Source of the DNA: Manis javanica
Taxonomy: Eukaryota > Chordata > Mammalia > Pholidota > Manidae
DNA: 64,000 nt
Direction of reading: 5' to 3'
NCBI RefSeq assembly: GCF_040802235.1
Contig: NC_133174.1
Location: forward strand, 139,615,213 to 139,679,212
This document shows positions 1 through 12,177 of this stretch, one piece after another. A model generated the notes under the pieces. It saw only the letters and a program-made list of their open reading frames with translations. It did not search any database and was not told the origin of the DNA. The translations under genes and the position numbers were made by a program. Within the stretch, counting starts at the first letter, position 1. Every line of letters starts with the position of its first letter.

Positions 1-2327
1 ACCATACAGATAAATGGGAAAGTAGCCACTCATAAGCATCTCGCCGTAAGATGCCAAGCTGATGGGCAGAACTGTTTCTAGACACAAAATGCAACTAAAG
101 GCAGTGAGGGCCGCAATATCCTCACAGGTGCCACAAGCAACACACAGCTCAGGCTTCTCACAGGGTGTCCTCTGTGAGGGGCATAGTCTGAGTGCTACGC
201 CCCCAGTGCCAAGCTCAGCACAGCACTGAGGCCATGGGGAAGCCAACGCCCACATGCCAGGGAGCCCCAGGAGCTGGCCCCCACAGCTGGCCCTCCCTAC
301 GTAAAGATAGACAGGCTCTTTCCGCAGGATGGCGGGGGCCAGGCTCCACCCTGCCATCATGGTGTGGGCGCCCGGACCCCAGCCCTAGGGACCTGCTGGC
401 TCAGTGTGGTAGGAGAGGACACGGTGGCTATTGTGCGGAGGGCTCACTGCTCCTTCCCTGGAGCAGTGCCTCCAAATGCCTGCATCCCAGGCCACATCTG
501 CTCTGACCACAACCCAGCACCTCAGCCACGCCACCTGTCTTCAGGGCTCATTAAGGCAACCACCCGTTCGGCCAAAGAAGGCAGAGGCAGAAGGGCCGGA
601 GGAGGAGCTGCCACCGCGGGAAGTGCCAGGAGACTGGCCCCTGGGCCCAGCTGTCAGGCAACATTCCCGCTCACAAGGCACCAAGGCGCAGAGCCACGCT
701 CAGCAATCTGTCAGGCTGGGCCACAGGGCAACGGCTCCACACAAGAAAGAGCAAATCCACCAAAGCCGGAGGGCCCCAGCGCAGAAAGGGTGCGGGGCGG
801 GGCCTACCACACTCAAGGCCTCGAAGCTGGGAGCCAAGAACACCCATGTGCCTTGAACTCAGCAACCCAGGGGGCCCTGCGGTTCCATCCTGCCCCACAG
901 TGAGGCCTAGTTAGGCACACAGGCCACCAAGAGCCTCCACACTGAGCTCCCTGGCCAACGCTAGGCGCAATGTCCAGGTGTGCCCAGAGAGGAGTGAATA
1001 ATGTAGCCCTAATTGAGGGCTGAAATGGTGAAACGATGTGCAAAAACAGCCAACATGAAATCTGGGGGAAACTGAACTCTACCTAATCTTCTTTTTGGGT
1101 CCTTGAAAGGCCTACAGCACTCAAGCCAGCTTGGGATCATAAAAAGCAATTATACATTTCCTGGCTGCTTCTGAAAAAGACATCTCTCCGTTGGTCTGTC
1201 CCCGCTTACCATTAGCTATCCCAAGCCAGGGGAAGGGGAGATGTGCTTTGCCCTAGGAATTGGAAACTTTGTAAAAGAAGACGGATTTGTGGCTGGGTCT
1301 TTGAAAGCTGCTGAGTAAATGTAACATGCAGAGACCTGAAGGGCATTTCAAGGAGGGAAAACAATGTAACAATATAAGAGCACACTGAGCTGAAGCCGGG
1401 AGGGCCTGCAGAAGGCCTTGGAAGGCAGCAAGAGAGGCTGTGGGAAAGCAGAGGCTCAAACATGAAAGTACCTCCTCCTTCCTCCCTACCATCCCTAGGA
1501 CACCCAGCCCAGGGCCAGGCCTGCTGATGTGCTCTAGCCCGGCAGGTGCACCTGCTGGCTGCAGGCTGGATCCTTGCTGCACCAACACCAGGCTCCTGAC
1601 CCAGGCATCTTCCTCAGCTGGGCCAGGCCAGGCAGAAGAGGGACAGGCCCAAGCCTGGCCTCATGAGAGTCCCGTACCGGGCTGACTACAGCCACTCCAG
1701 AGAGGGCCCTAGGGACAGGGCCACAGCACAGGAGCCGGTGCTCGGTGTGAGGCTTGGGCAAACCTTCCCCACTGTAGCCTCAAGATAAGACACTCAGCTC
1801 GGGGCTGTAGCTCCCATGGAACAGCCATTTTGTGGGACCTTCTGGATCTTTCCCCTTGCCAGCTGGGCAGGCTTTGCTTCCCTTGCACAGTGCCACTCAC
1901 CCACACCAGGCTACACCCTGACCTGATGGAATGGGAAACGGGGTCTTGACCCCACTTGTCACTCCTCTGTGGTAAGACCTGAGGCTGTTCATGAATCCAG
2001 TTGACCCTCAGCTTCCCAGTCTAAAAACGCAAGGACCAAAAGTAGATCATTTCTCTGGTCCCTGTCAGCTCTGAAACTAGCAGTTAAAGCAAGAACCACC
2101 CTCAGAAGCCAAGCTCAGCACTTCAGGGGCACCTTGACCCCAATCTGAGCGTGGCTCCACAGCCCACACTTCTTACCTAAGCAGCTGCTCTCCCTGTGAC
2201 CTGGGGTAGGGTATGGAGCCCTCCAGAAGGGCAGCTGCTTATAAAAATAACCAACCCCATCTTCCCCAGGTGGGTTGAGTGGCACCTGGTGTACCACAGG
2301 GATGGGGGGAAGAAACAAGGATGTTAC
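1..2327 (-). other. HAUS7: HAUS7 intron 2 (partial)
   Basis: No further HAUS7 exon was recognised here after reading the minus strand for the expected WPSLQDRFS segment. The stretch is GC-rich unique sequence. A weak MIR-like remnant may lie near 1970-2090. Confidence 0.6.
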
Positions 2328-2443
2328 CGTATGCACATCCACTCCAGGATTTCCAAGCGATACTTCGAAGGACTACACAGCAGTTCCCGAATGGTCTTTG
2401 GTTCTGTGATATAAAGACCCTCGAGGAAGGGGCAGTTGAGATC
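2328..2443 (-). CDS. HAUS7: HAUS7 coding exon 2
   Basis: The exon holds 116 bases and is preceded on the minus strand by a pyrimidine tract ending in TTAG. It is followed by a GTAAC donor at 2327. It encodes [18 protein letters not shown] and EILEWMCI. Two residues differ from human within the core (R for Q, K for E). It ends in phase 2. Confidence 0.93.
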
Positions 2444-3308
2444 CTAAGCAATGAAAGGGAAAGCCAGGAAGCTTTAGAAATCCCGCACAACTGAGGAGCT
2501 GAATTGCCCTTCAGCCAACTCAGCAATCACGCTCTTGGTGTTCCTTCCTTCGCTGCCAAGCACACACCAGGCTTCTTCGCACACACAAGCGCGCCCCAGC
2601 CCCAGCGCATGGGCCCAGCACAGCAGGGGCGCGCTCTCCCTACATCCTGCCCGCGTTAAATTCCCCTCACCCTCAGCCCACATGTCGGGCTGCCTGCGTC
2701 CCCACCCCCTGTAAGTACGCGCCCTCTGGGCTCAGGGGGCATTTTGGCCTAGTAGCCACCGGCCGGGCGGAGCGGGGGAGGCGTCAAGGGAGACTGATGC
2801 GGGGCGGGGGCGGAAGGGGGCAGCGGGCCCTGGCCCAGATACTCGACCTCGTGGGGCGGGTTCCTCACTACTGGCACCTGCCCCTCGCCCACCAAGGTGG
2901 CACGGCCTCCGCCTGTCTCCCCCCAGGCCCCGCGAGCTCCCTGGGGCCGGGGCCGGGTCCCTGCCGGCCCCCGCCCTTGCTCCGCACGCCCAGCCTGCTC
3001 CTGCAGAGCTCCAGGCCGCGGAAGTCACGGTGCGGCGGGCGGGGGCGCCGGCCCCACCGGCCCGCCAGAGCTGGGGCCCAGGGAGGCCGCCCGGCGAGCC
3101 CCTGCAGGGCGCCGGGGACAACTGGGGCCGCCAGCTTCCGCCGCAGGCCCGGCCAGCCCGGCCCCGCCGCCCTGCCCGGCGCCCCGGGGCCTCCCCAGGC
3201 CCGCGGCACCTTCAGCTTCGCGAACACCTCCACGGCCGCCGTGGACACCGCGGCGTCGCCCTCGTCCTCGTAGCAGCAGCCGCCACCGCTGGCGCCTGCA
3301 CAGGCCAT
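2328..3308 (-). CDS. HAUS7: HAUS augmin-like complex subunit 7, N-terminal coding part (exons 1-2)
   Basis: HAUS7 is a subunit of the augmin complex, which recruits gamma-tubulin to spindle microtubules for branching nucleation. Two coding exons are visible. Exon 1 (3210-3308) encodes 33 residues starting [18 protein letters not shown] and containing [10 protein letters not shown]. Exon 2 (2328-2443) begins [17 protein letters not shown] and ends EILEWMCI plus two bases of the next codon. These match the start of human HAUS7 ([32 protein letters not shown]). The ATG has a strong context (A at -3, G at +4), and all splice sites are GT/AG. The next exon, expected to begin near VWPSLQ, was not found in 1-2327 and should lie off the left edge, so the gene is partial because of the window. 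Identification rests on recalled human sequence and is strong. Confidence 0.93.
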
Positions 3309-3670
3309 GCTGCGCGCCCCGAGCTCCCTGGCAGGCCTAGCGGCCAGCCGCGTACAGACCCTGAGCTCGCCTGGCCACCCGCGCGGGAGAGCACCGGGCC
3401 GCAGGCCCCGGGCTTCGGGGCAGGGCTCGGGGCGGGCCCGCGCCCCGGTGCCACCCAGGAGGCGGGCCTCGGGGAAGGCGGGGGGCGGGCAGAGCCGGGA
3501 CTGCCCGGCAGGCGGCCGCCCAGCTCGCTTCTCCGGGCCGGGCCGCCAGGCCGAGAACGCGCCGGGGCTGGCCTCCTCCAGCAGAGGGCACTCCTGCCTC
3601 GGCTGGGCTCTCGCCGGGAGGGTGGACGCGGGGCAGCCTGGGATGCAGGATGCGACTTGAGTGTCTCAAC
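2560..3670. promoter_or_regulatory. HAUS7: HAUS7 CpG-island promoter
   Basis: Sequence here is very rich in G+C and CpG, in contrast to the flanks. It surrounds the first coding exon of HAUS7 at 3210-3308. No TATA box is apparent on the minus strand just upstream of the start codon (above 3309). Many GGGCGG-type boxes suggest an Sp1-driven housekeeping promoter. The transcription start is inferred to lie roughly between 3330 and 3600, and its exact position cannot be read. Confidence 0.75.
3210..3308 (-). CDS. HAUS7: HAUS7 coding exon 1
   Basis: The exon holds 99 bases (33 codons) and ends in phase 0 after [10 protein letters not shown], with a GT donor at 3209-3208 on the minus strand. It carries an acidic patch (YEDEGD) that matches the acidic stretch near the N terminus of human HAUS7. 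It sits inside a CpG island. Confidence 0.92.
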
Positions 3671-3714
3671 TCCCAGCGCGGGACTCTGTCTCCTGTTTCC
3701 CACACTGATAACCG

Positions 3715-3948
3715 TAGTTAGAGGGAAGTTTGTTGAGTTCGAATTCGGTCCCACCACTCACCCACTGTGTGACTTTAGGCCGGTTACTTACCCACTCTGT
3801 GCCTCCTTACCCTCAGCTAATGGGGAATACGAAAGCACTTACCTCATTGGGTAGCTATGATGACCGAGTGAGGTAACAATTTCCATGAAACACCTAGGAC
3901 AATTCCTGCTACATAAAAAGCACTGTGTAAATGTTGGCCATGTAAATT
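3715..3948 (+). repeat. MIR SINE
   Basis: The segment aligns by eye with the MIR consensus: gttcgaattc, then ctgtgtgact with ggttactta, then ctctgtgcctcc, then tacctcattggg, ending in a taaatgttgg-like tail. It is diverged, as expected for an ancient mammalian SINE. Confidence 0.8.
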
Positions 3949-3949
3949 A

Positions 3950-6900
3950 TTCTAGGTCCTGCTACTACCCCCTCCTCTTCCCCCAGTCTGTCTTTGACCT
4001 TCATGCAAAGTTCTGTGCCTCCTTCCTGCCCTGTCCAATTACAAATTTCTTTGCATCTCTCAGTCCCCTCCAACTCAAGGAGTCTGGACTTAAATTTGGC
4101 AACCTGTCCACCCCAAGATCTCCAAAGCCCCCAGCTCAGTGAACTCCCCCGTCTCTCGGACCTGCTTATGGGAAGAGGCTGGTGCCTGGGGAGTCAGGAG
4201 CCAGCGGCAGACAGCTACTGCCAGCCCACCCCAGTCCTCTCCAGAGTGACGCCCTCCTCTGCCCCTGCCCTGCCATCTCCCAGAGGGAGGGATCAGGGGG
4301 CAGCACTAGAGGCTGGAAGACCCAGGGACCTGGCAGGAGGCAGCTGTAGTCATCTGGCTGACAGGAGAGGACCCAGCCCTGTCCTAGGAGGAGGGGTCGG
4401 CAGGAGTCTGGGCTGAAAGGAAGGGACCTCGGCCTGGCTGTGTGGGGCAGGGCCTGATTCCTTACTGAATGCTTTGGAATTCCAAGCTATTTTGAGGGCA
4501 TGGAGCCTCAGAACTTGAGCTGAAGGGACAGCCCCAGCCCAGGGACCCAACTACATGCAAGGCACCTTAAGGTCCCCTTACCCCCTCCCACATGGCTGCT
4601 GCCTTGGGCTATTCTCGCAGCTATAAACTGTAGGGGCTTTGGGTTGGGTTTTTTAAATCATTTTTCCCCTCTTTTTCTGCTTTTGTTTTTCTTTTTTGCT
4701 CTTTTAAAAATTTCATTTCAATCACAGCCCCAGTTCAGACATTCAAATTCTTGTGGGTTTTTCTGTGGCTCTTTCCTAGGACTGGGGAATTTGGCAGGAG
4801 AAACCCCAGCAGTGTGGTGGCCTCCCCGACCCTCCCCATATCCGCTGCTCCTGTGGCCTGGGAAGAAACCAGCCCTTGTGGATTCTGGAAGGAAATTCCC
4901 CTCCCCACCCTGCCCTTCCCCAACACCACAGCTCTGTCCATGGCACAGGGTGGGATAAGAGGGGATTGGCATGGCCTAGAGGGGAAAAGACCATCTCAAG
5001 AGGTCATGGGGTCCATCCTCCTGCACGGACGACCTGCTAGCTAGCCCTCAGCTCACAGAGATGACTGCTGAAGACCTGGCAGCAGGCTGTTGTCTCCCTG
5101 CCCACACCACCCCCAAATCACAGCACCTCCCAGGCATCTTCTGCTCAAAAGGCTAGAGGCTGGGATGGGAATAGAGGCTGCTGTGCCTCTCAGGGAGGAA
5201 GGAAGATGGGCCTGAGTGGTAGAAGCTTCTGGAAGCATGGATTCAGGCTCAATACAAGGAAGCACTTCTCTCAGAAGGCTCTGTCTAAACACTAGCTGGC
5301 TGCCTAGAAAGAGAGAGGGCTCCCTGTCTTGGGAGGTATGCAAGCCCAGGGAGGCAGGTAGGGATGTGGAGGGGTGGGTTTCTAGAGGGAAGAGGGTAAG
5401 GACAGACCTCTAAGGAGCATTCCCGCCCGGAGTCCCTTGGTTCTGTGAGGGAGGCCTGGGCAGGTCAGGGACTGAAAATGAAGCTGAGGGAGCCGTCTGC
5501 CAGGTGGGGATTTGACAGAGTGGGGAGTGGTAGAGACTATGGGGCCCTGGGCAGACCCAGGCACTGCACACAGCAAGAGCCGACCTCCTGGTCATGGGGG
5601 AAACTTGGCCGTGGATCCCAGCAGGGCCTCAGCCATGTGTCAGGGCTTGGAAAACAGGTTGGAAAATGAAACCGGTGGACAAGCACTGGCCCCACCGTGC
5701 CAGGGATGGGCTGGCAGGCCATGGAGGCTGAGGCAGCCAGCCACGTGAGACACCTCACTTTGTGCAGTGGGCTCAGAAATGCAAAGCTTCCTCCAGTGGT
5801 TTCCCTGCCCTGGAGCAGCGGCTGCCCGTAGGAGCTGTGCAGGATATCAGGCAGGAGGAAAGTCCCCAAGAGCATCTCCACCCTGATATTAAAGTTGCCT
5901 TTAGCAACAGACCTCATGGTTCAGGGGGAATCTTAACCAGAACCCTCCAGCAGACATTGCCAATCAAAGGAAGCTGAAGTTCAAGGGCTTATCTCTCCAG
6001 CAAGGAAGAGAAGGCAGCCAGTCTGAGAAGCTTTAAGGGGCAGTGACTCCTTCCTAATCCCCCACTCCCTTCACCCCTGAGGTTCCCCTGGTGAGCTCCA
6101 AATGCAGGTCTTTGAAGAAAAAACATGTAGGGTGTGTGTGTGTGAGAGAGACAGAGACAGAGACAGAGAGACATTTCAGGGGAGGAATTCAAGTATGGGA
6201 TGAGAAGCTTATCAAGTCCATGGGAGAAGTAAGTCTCAGTGCCTGGCACTGGCTTTTGGGGAGAAATGAGACAAGGTAATGAGGTCAGGCTAAGGATCGT
6301 CTGAGTTCAAGACTTTCCCCAGCAGAGGCAGCGTGAGCAGGCTGCTCCCTTCCCTCCCTCCCTCTCCTCCCCAACACCCTTCCCAGACCTTCCCATCTGC
6401 CCCTGACTGAGCTGCCGCACTCAGCTGTTGATCGCCGGTGACTGAGCTCCCAGGAGAGGAGTCCAGGCCCTACGGCCAGCCCATGCCAGAAGCCCACTCA
6501 AAAGCAGACCATCTTCACACAGACGGGAAGAAGAGTGGAGAATGCAAAGTGGGCGACCCTTGCAAATGAGACAAGGAAGAGCCACAGGCTGCAGAGAGCC
6601 CCAACCTTGACCTGACGGACTCTCAGAGAAAGAAGGACACTGGCGTTCCCTTACGTGGTTGTCATTCACCCACCCCAAAGCCCTGGGGACTGGCCTTGGC
6701 CAAACACTTGCTACTGGAGTCGTGTAAGTCCAGAGGACTCCAGAGATGCTCCTTGTGGACTGACACATGTGGGCCTGACACAGGCATAGGCTTGGGGAAG
6801 CCTAGCCACCTCCCATGCCAGCGCGGGGTGGGTAAGACTGTCAACCGAGGAGCTGACTGACTACTGCCAATCCTCGAATGCTCTCATGCCAGGTCTCTGC

Positions 6901-8795
6901 GCCCACCCTGGGAGTCCTCTGGCCTATGAGGGTGGAGAAGCTGCCCCGGGAGTCGCGCTTCCTCTTGCCATTACTTCTGGCCCCTGTGCTGGGGCAGGGG
7001 CCACGGCAACCCAAGGCAGCAGCAGCGGGAGAGCCAGCCCCGGGGGGGGAAACCTGTCCTACACGTGGGAAACTTAGGCAGTGCTGCTTTAGGGTCTTAC
7101 CCTGGCTCCTGCAAGAGCACACTGCGTGGGTGGGGATACCCAGGAGTGCACCCCATCTCCGAAGGAACCAGGAGTGGGAATGGACACTGGGGCAGGGTAG
7201 GTCACTGACGGGGTCTTAGCTCATCCTCCTGCACCAAGCCTCACAAATGGGAGGCAGGCTGGGCCCTGAGGGGCCTTGGCACTCCCCCTCTGAGAGGGGC
7301 CTGGGCCAGGGTCACCCTGGCTGGGGGGAGGGGCAGCGTGCTGAGTGGGATGGAGGTGGGGCAGCTGTATGCGCTGGGGGGGGGGACCAGGCGGCTGGAG
7401 AGGAAATGGCAGGCAGGATGGCCCCCTCCGCAGGGAGACTCGGGTCTAGACGGCTTGGCAGGGCCAGCAGGGCTGAGTCACATGCGTCTGGAACATGAAC
7501 GTGCCCACTGGGGAGGGCCAGGCGGGGGAAGGGCCGCTCAGGCTTGCCTTCCCTCGCCCTAGCCCCAGCCCAGCATGAGCCCCAGTTTCTGCCCAGCTGC
7601 TGTCCTCTGCCTCAGGCCCCTGGGTGCCCACCTGTAGGGGCAGGGGCAGGGAGTCCAGTCAGGAACATATGACTGGCAAGAACCAATTGAATTTCAAATG
7701 GAGAAGGGGATGGGAAACTGGCCCCTAATGGCTCCCATCCCAGCCATGGCCCTATTCCCTCCACCCAGCTACTTTGGCCACCTGGGACCTTTTTGCCCCC
7801 AAGTGACCCTTGCTACACTCCATCCTCCTGCACTAGAGCCATCCCCAGGGACGCTGAAGGTCTCTGCTCCTCTACCCTGACTGCCAGTGCGCCTTACTCC
7901 CTGCCAGCCCATCCACAGCTGTCATTGTCCTGCCTGGGGGCTGTTCCGCCTCCCTGACTGCCTCCCCCGCTGCCTCTGTCCCTATCTGTCTGTCTCTCCC
8001 CCTCACTTACTCAGGAACGCCAGGTCTCAGGCAAGGAAGCTGGGCAGATAAGTCCGGATTGGCTCATGCATTTAGTGCTCACAAAAGCATCTGTGAGAAA
8101 AGTCATTTAATTGGGACCAGATCCTCTGAGGTTTCAAGGGCATTAAAACAAGATGGGTTTTCTCTAGGGAAGAAACTGCTGGCAACAGGAAGACGGCATG
8201 AAAAGTCTGGCTCTGTTCTTCTCCAAGCTTTAGGAGGGAAAAGGTCCCTATACCTTCGTTTATATAAGATAGATGCATGAACATGCACCCTGAGAGACCC
8301 TCCCACACACCCCTTGGGTACATGCAGCACACACACACACTGGTTTTGATGTTGGTTAGACACAATGCTGAAGGCTCCAGAATGGGCCTGTCCCCTTGCT
8401 CTGGGGATGAACTGAAAGGTGGGTCTTTGGCTGCAGAGCCATTGGTCTGCCTTGGGCCCTGGCAGCAGGACTGGTAAGTAGTGGGGGCTCAATGCATTTG
8501 TCAAATGACAGATATAGGGGGTCAGGACAAGCAGCCCAGACCTTGGCCGTGACCTCCAGGCATAGCTCGCAGGTTAGGTGTTGGACTCCCGTGCTCTTGC
8601 CCCACCAGTCTCTGCCTGCAGTGTTCTGACTCCGCCCACTCCCCGCCCCCGCCCCCACACCCTGGCCAGCACCCTCCACCCTGGGCCAGCCAGGGTGCCC
8701 TCTCCCCTGGAGGCTACAGCAGCCTCCACGTGGAAACCTGTCTTCTGCCCTTGTTCCCTCAAAACGTCCGTGCTCTACCCCACAGCCCAAGGGAC
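3950..8795. other. Intergenic region between HAUS7 and ECMX pseudogene (proximal part)
   Basis: I see no supportable gene here. Open frames are short, GC-driven and lack recognisable domains. A short TG/GAGACA simple repeat lies at 6131-6173. Confidence 0.55.
6131..6173. repeat. Simple repeat, TG then GAGACA units
   Basis: A short (TG)n run passes into (GAGACA)n. Nothing functional is apparent. Confidence 0.8.
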
Positions 8796-8799
8796 CCTT

Positions 8800-9310
8800 T
8801 TATAATGTAAGTCAGAACATATGATTTCTCTACTCAAAAGTCCACAGTGGCTCCCTGTTTCCTTCAAGGTCGGAGGCAAAGTCATCCTACTGTCCTCTGA
8901 TGCCCTCTGACTCTTCCCCAACCACCCCTTCGCTCAGCCTGCTTCACCACACTGGTCTCCTTGCTAGTTCTCAGTCTGGGCCAAACCCTTTCCTGCCTCA
9001 GGGCCTTTGCACTGACTGCCCCTCCTTTTTGGAGGGCTCTTTACTGGAGCTCTTTTTATTGCCTATCTCCTTTTCATTCACATCTCCACTTACTCACAGT
9101 CCTCATCTTGTCCTCTGTTAAAAGTGTCCCTCTCTCCAGTCACCATGGCCAGCCCCTTTCCTTCTGATGGGGTCTGTGTGTTCTTCTCTAGACAGCCAGT
9201 TCTGTGAGCGCAGGGCAGCTGACTGTGTGGTTCACTGTTGCACCACACACAGTGCCAGGCACAGTGCCTGGCCCACAGCAGGGGCCCAAGAATGTACGGT
9301 GAGTGAAGAA
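8800..9310 (+). repeat. LINE-2 (L2) 3' end fragment
   Basis: The segment carries the L2 3' region in order: ctcaaaagtccacagtggct, then cctgcctcagggcctttgca, then a tail resembling the L2 end with cagtgcctggcccacagcag. It is ancient and diverged, in plus orientation. Confidence 0.85.
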
Positions 9311-9559
9311 TCCATTCCCCAACCCTCCCTCGATGGGAGAAGAGCTCTCAGCTGTGCAGTTCTAAGGAGTGTTGAGGGACAAGAGTGTTGCTTTGCCATC
9401 CTCTGGGCTGCCAACTGGGAATCCTGACTTGTGATGGTCTATGTGTGCACACATGTGTTGGACAATGCGCCACGTGGAAGGGAAGGACAGAAGGAGAAGG
9501 AGAAGGAGCAGGAGGCCCTTCTTTGCCCTTAGAATCCTGGGATTGTGCAGCTAGAAGCA

Positions 9560-9760
9560 ACCTTCATCATGTAATGCAGCTTCTCTAGGCCCTTTCCAGC
9601 TCTCAGACTCTGGAACTGCCTAAGGTGCCCACCCCACCCCACTGAGATGGGATACTGAGGCCCTGAGCAGGGAGGCTTGCTCCTGACATCACACGGCCCG
9701 TCAGTCCAGGGCAGAGCTGGGAGCCCAAAACTTTCCAGCAACCCCCAGGCTGCATCCCTG
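9560..9760 (-). repeat. Probable MIR remnant
   Basis: Phrases such as gagatgggatactgaggccc and a ggcagagctgggagccc motif resemble the reverse complement of MIR. The copy is weak and highly diverged. Confidence 0.45.
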
Positions 9761-12020
9761 GTTCCTGGAAAATCCCAGCACCCCTCCCACCCTGTGCTCC
9801 AGACACCAGGCTCAGGGTTAGTGTTGGCCTAAGGCCCTGCTTGTCTCAGCCCAAGTCCATGACCGAGCTATGCATGCAGGAGGGGCAGGCGTGGGAGGGC
9901 AGCTCTGGTTCTGCCCAGCCCCCTAGCAGGCTGGCTGTGTTCCGTGAGGGCTCCCTCAAGGTTCCCAGGGTGGCCAGGTGCCCCAAGACTGAGCAGAGTG
10001 GCCACTGGGCCCCCAGCAGAGGAAGGGCAGCAAGGACAGGTCTCCACAGGAGCTGGGGAGCTGAGAGTACCCCAGGCCTCGCCACTTCCTGCCTAGGTGG
10101 GTAGGAGCTGGGGTCCCTCCCTCCTCCAGGCTTCTGTGCCAAAGAAACCTGGGAGCAGCTTCCCCCAACCCCCATCCCAGCTAATGGGAACCAGATGGCA
10201 GGATGTTTAGTCAGCGCCTGGGGAGCGGCTTGAACAGGGGGAAATGGGTTGGGGGCCAGGATTCCAGAATCCGTCCCCAGGCGGGGGGAGGGGCGGAGCC
10301 TGGGCTCACACCACAGTCAGTCTCCTGGGACGCAAGTCAGGCAGATTTCCGTACCCTCTTCAGGTGATGCCTTCTCTGTATGAGGCAGGCTGCTCAGCCT
10401 TCCACGACCCCCAGCGTCAGCGAACCCGCAGCCCAGGACATCCTGTGTCACTCACGGGTGCGCAGGCAGACAGTGGCTTCACCCTTGGCTCCCAAGGTGT
10501 TTGCTCATGCTCACTCCCAACACAGTCTGTCTCTGGTCTGCATGTGTCCCCGTCCCAAATTCAGGCCATAAACTAGAGGTCTGGACAGGACAGCGGCAGG
10601 GGGTTGCGAGCAACTTCATGTGGCTCTTACAGGACTGTTAGCAGGCATAGGGGCTGCAAAAGGGCAGTGACTCTCGTGTCCCTGCCACACCCCAAGCACA
10701 GTACATCTGGGACTCAGACCCAAGTGGGCAAACACTGAGGAGCCTGGTGAAGACCCACTGGCTAGCGCCGCCCTGCCCTGACCAACCCCCACCCCGTCCC
10801 CGGTCTCCTGCACGCCTCTTGTGGCCAGCTCCTCCCCACCCCTCTCCCCTCTCCCGCCCACCCAAGCCTTGCCCACAATTAACTCATTTTTTAAGACTGC
10901 TTCCAAACATAAGTCAACACTGGACAGAGCTGTAGGAAAAGCTTCCTCAAGGCTGGCCTCGAAGAGCCGCGTGGTGAGACTGAGCCTCCTCGCCAGCCCC
11001 CTCTTGGCCGCCCTGGGCTCCCACAAGGCTCAGGCACCCCCATCTTTGCCTCTTGCTCCACCCCAAAGCCCGCTCCCTCGGGCCTGGCCTCCTTTCTGCA
11101 TTGCCCCATCCTGAGCGCCAGGTGCTCCCTGACCAAGACAGTGTGTGTGAGGCCTGGGGAAATCTTAGGTGTGTCTGATGACAGTGGTGACTGGGACCTG
11201 GGACTCTTGGCCAAGAAGTCAGGGCGGAGGAGGGGGTCTGTGAGAGGGCCTCACACAGGCCACCTCCAGGCTGTCCAGGCCAAGGGACCCTCAAGAACCC
11301 AGCAGTCCCTGGTCCGCACATAGTCCAATGGCGGGGTGGGGGGAGGGCGGTGGGAGGCACAGCAAGAGGTGGCCACAGGGCATGTAGACCTGTCCCCCAC
11401 CCCACCCCCGCAGCCCCGAGGTAGGCAGGGAGCTGGTAGAAGGACCATCCTGAAGCATGCCTCTGCCCGGGTGTTCAGTTTCCTCCAGAATTGGGAGGCC
11501 TCGGCCCCAGCCCCGATGGCAGAATCCCGCAGGCTTGGCAGATTCCAGAAGGTGGCCTGGGCAACTGCCCCTCTCCCAAAGACCCAGGAGGCCCTGGGTC
11601 CTGCTTCTTGCATGGCCCAGCCGCTTTCTTATCCCAAGCATGGAGGTAGGACCTGGCAGCCTGGGATGGGCAGCTTGCTCTGTGGTGGGCCTCACAAGCC
11701 CACTGTGTGTGGACACAGAAGCCCCATTCACGGGGGCCACTGGGCCTGGGCCAGTGGAGAATAAATACAGGCCTCTGTCTGCACACACAGTGGGCCTGCT
11801 TTCTGGTCCAAGAAAAACGCCGCCTCTTTCTCCTCAGATGGAAGCAGGGATGTTGGGGGTAAGTTGGGAGCAAGGCCTGGGAAGGTGCTTATTTGCCTGG
11901 GGGCCTTCCTGGGAGAGGGCGGGGGCCTGTGGGGGAGGCTCCAGGTACCACAGTGAGGACCAGGAGCTCGGGGAGTGGGACTGTTGTTCGCTGTCCCCCT
12001 GTGTCCGTCCTGCCTCTCCC
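9760..12020. other. Intergenic, possible ancestral ECMX promoter region
   Basis: No gene is supported. An AATAAATA string near 11760, about 290 bases upstream of the ECMX signal-peptide ATG, could be a relic TATA-like element. That is speculation from position only. Confidence 0.35.
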
Positions 12021-12052
12021 AGCCCAGCAGCCTGCGTGCCCGCGCAGTGGCG

Positions 12053-12177
12053 ATGAAGAGCGCGCTGCTCCCAGTCCTGGCTCTTTGGGTGGGCTGCAGC
12101 CCTGGAGGGGCCCTGGCCAAGCAGGGGCTGGGCCTGAGGAAGCCCACAGCCCTGCCAGCCCCCTGGGCCTCCAGACG
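12053..12177 (+). pseudogene. ECMX: ECMX signal-peptide exon (open)
   Basis: This exon encodes MKSALLPVLALWVGCSPGG followed by ALAKQGLGLRKP, a plausible secretory signal peptide with cleavage near GGALA/K. It ends in phase 2 at a good GTGAGT donor (12178). A pyrimidine-rich acceptor ends at 12022. Human ECM2 also opens MKIA plus a hydrophobic run and a basic stretch. The exon itself shows no break. Confidence 0.7.

Noticed and set aside
3030-3854. A 274-codon plus-strand open frame across the HAUS7 CpG island
   Set aside because: Composition is Arg/Pro/Gly/Ala-rich as expected from random GC-rich DNA. It overlaps HAUS7 exon 1 on the other strand and runs into a MIR.
8328-8342. Short (CA)n run
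   Set aside because: Too short to be of interest as a microsatellite.
11457-12056. A 199-codon plus-strand frame ahead of the ECMX signal exon
   Set aside because: It does not match ECM2 and ends at the point where the homologous exon starts in another frame.
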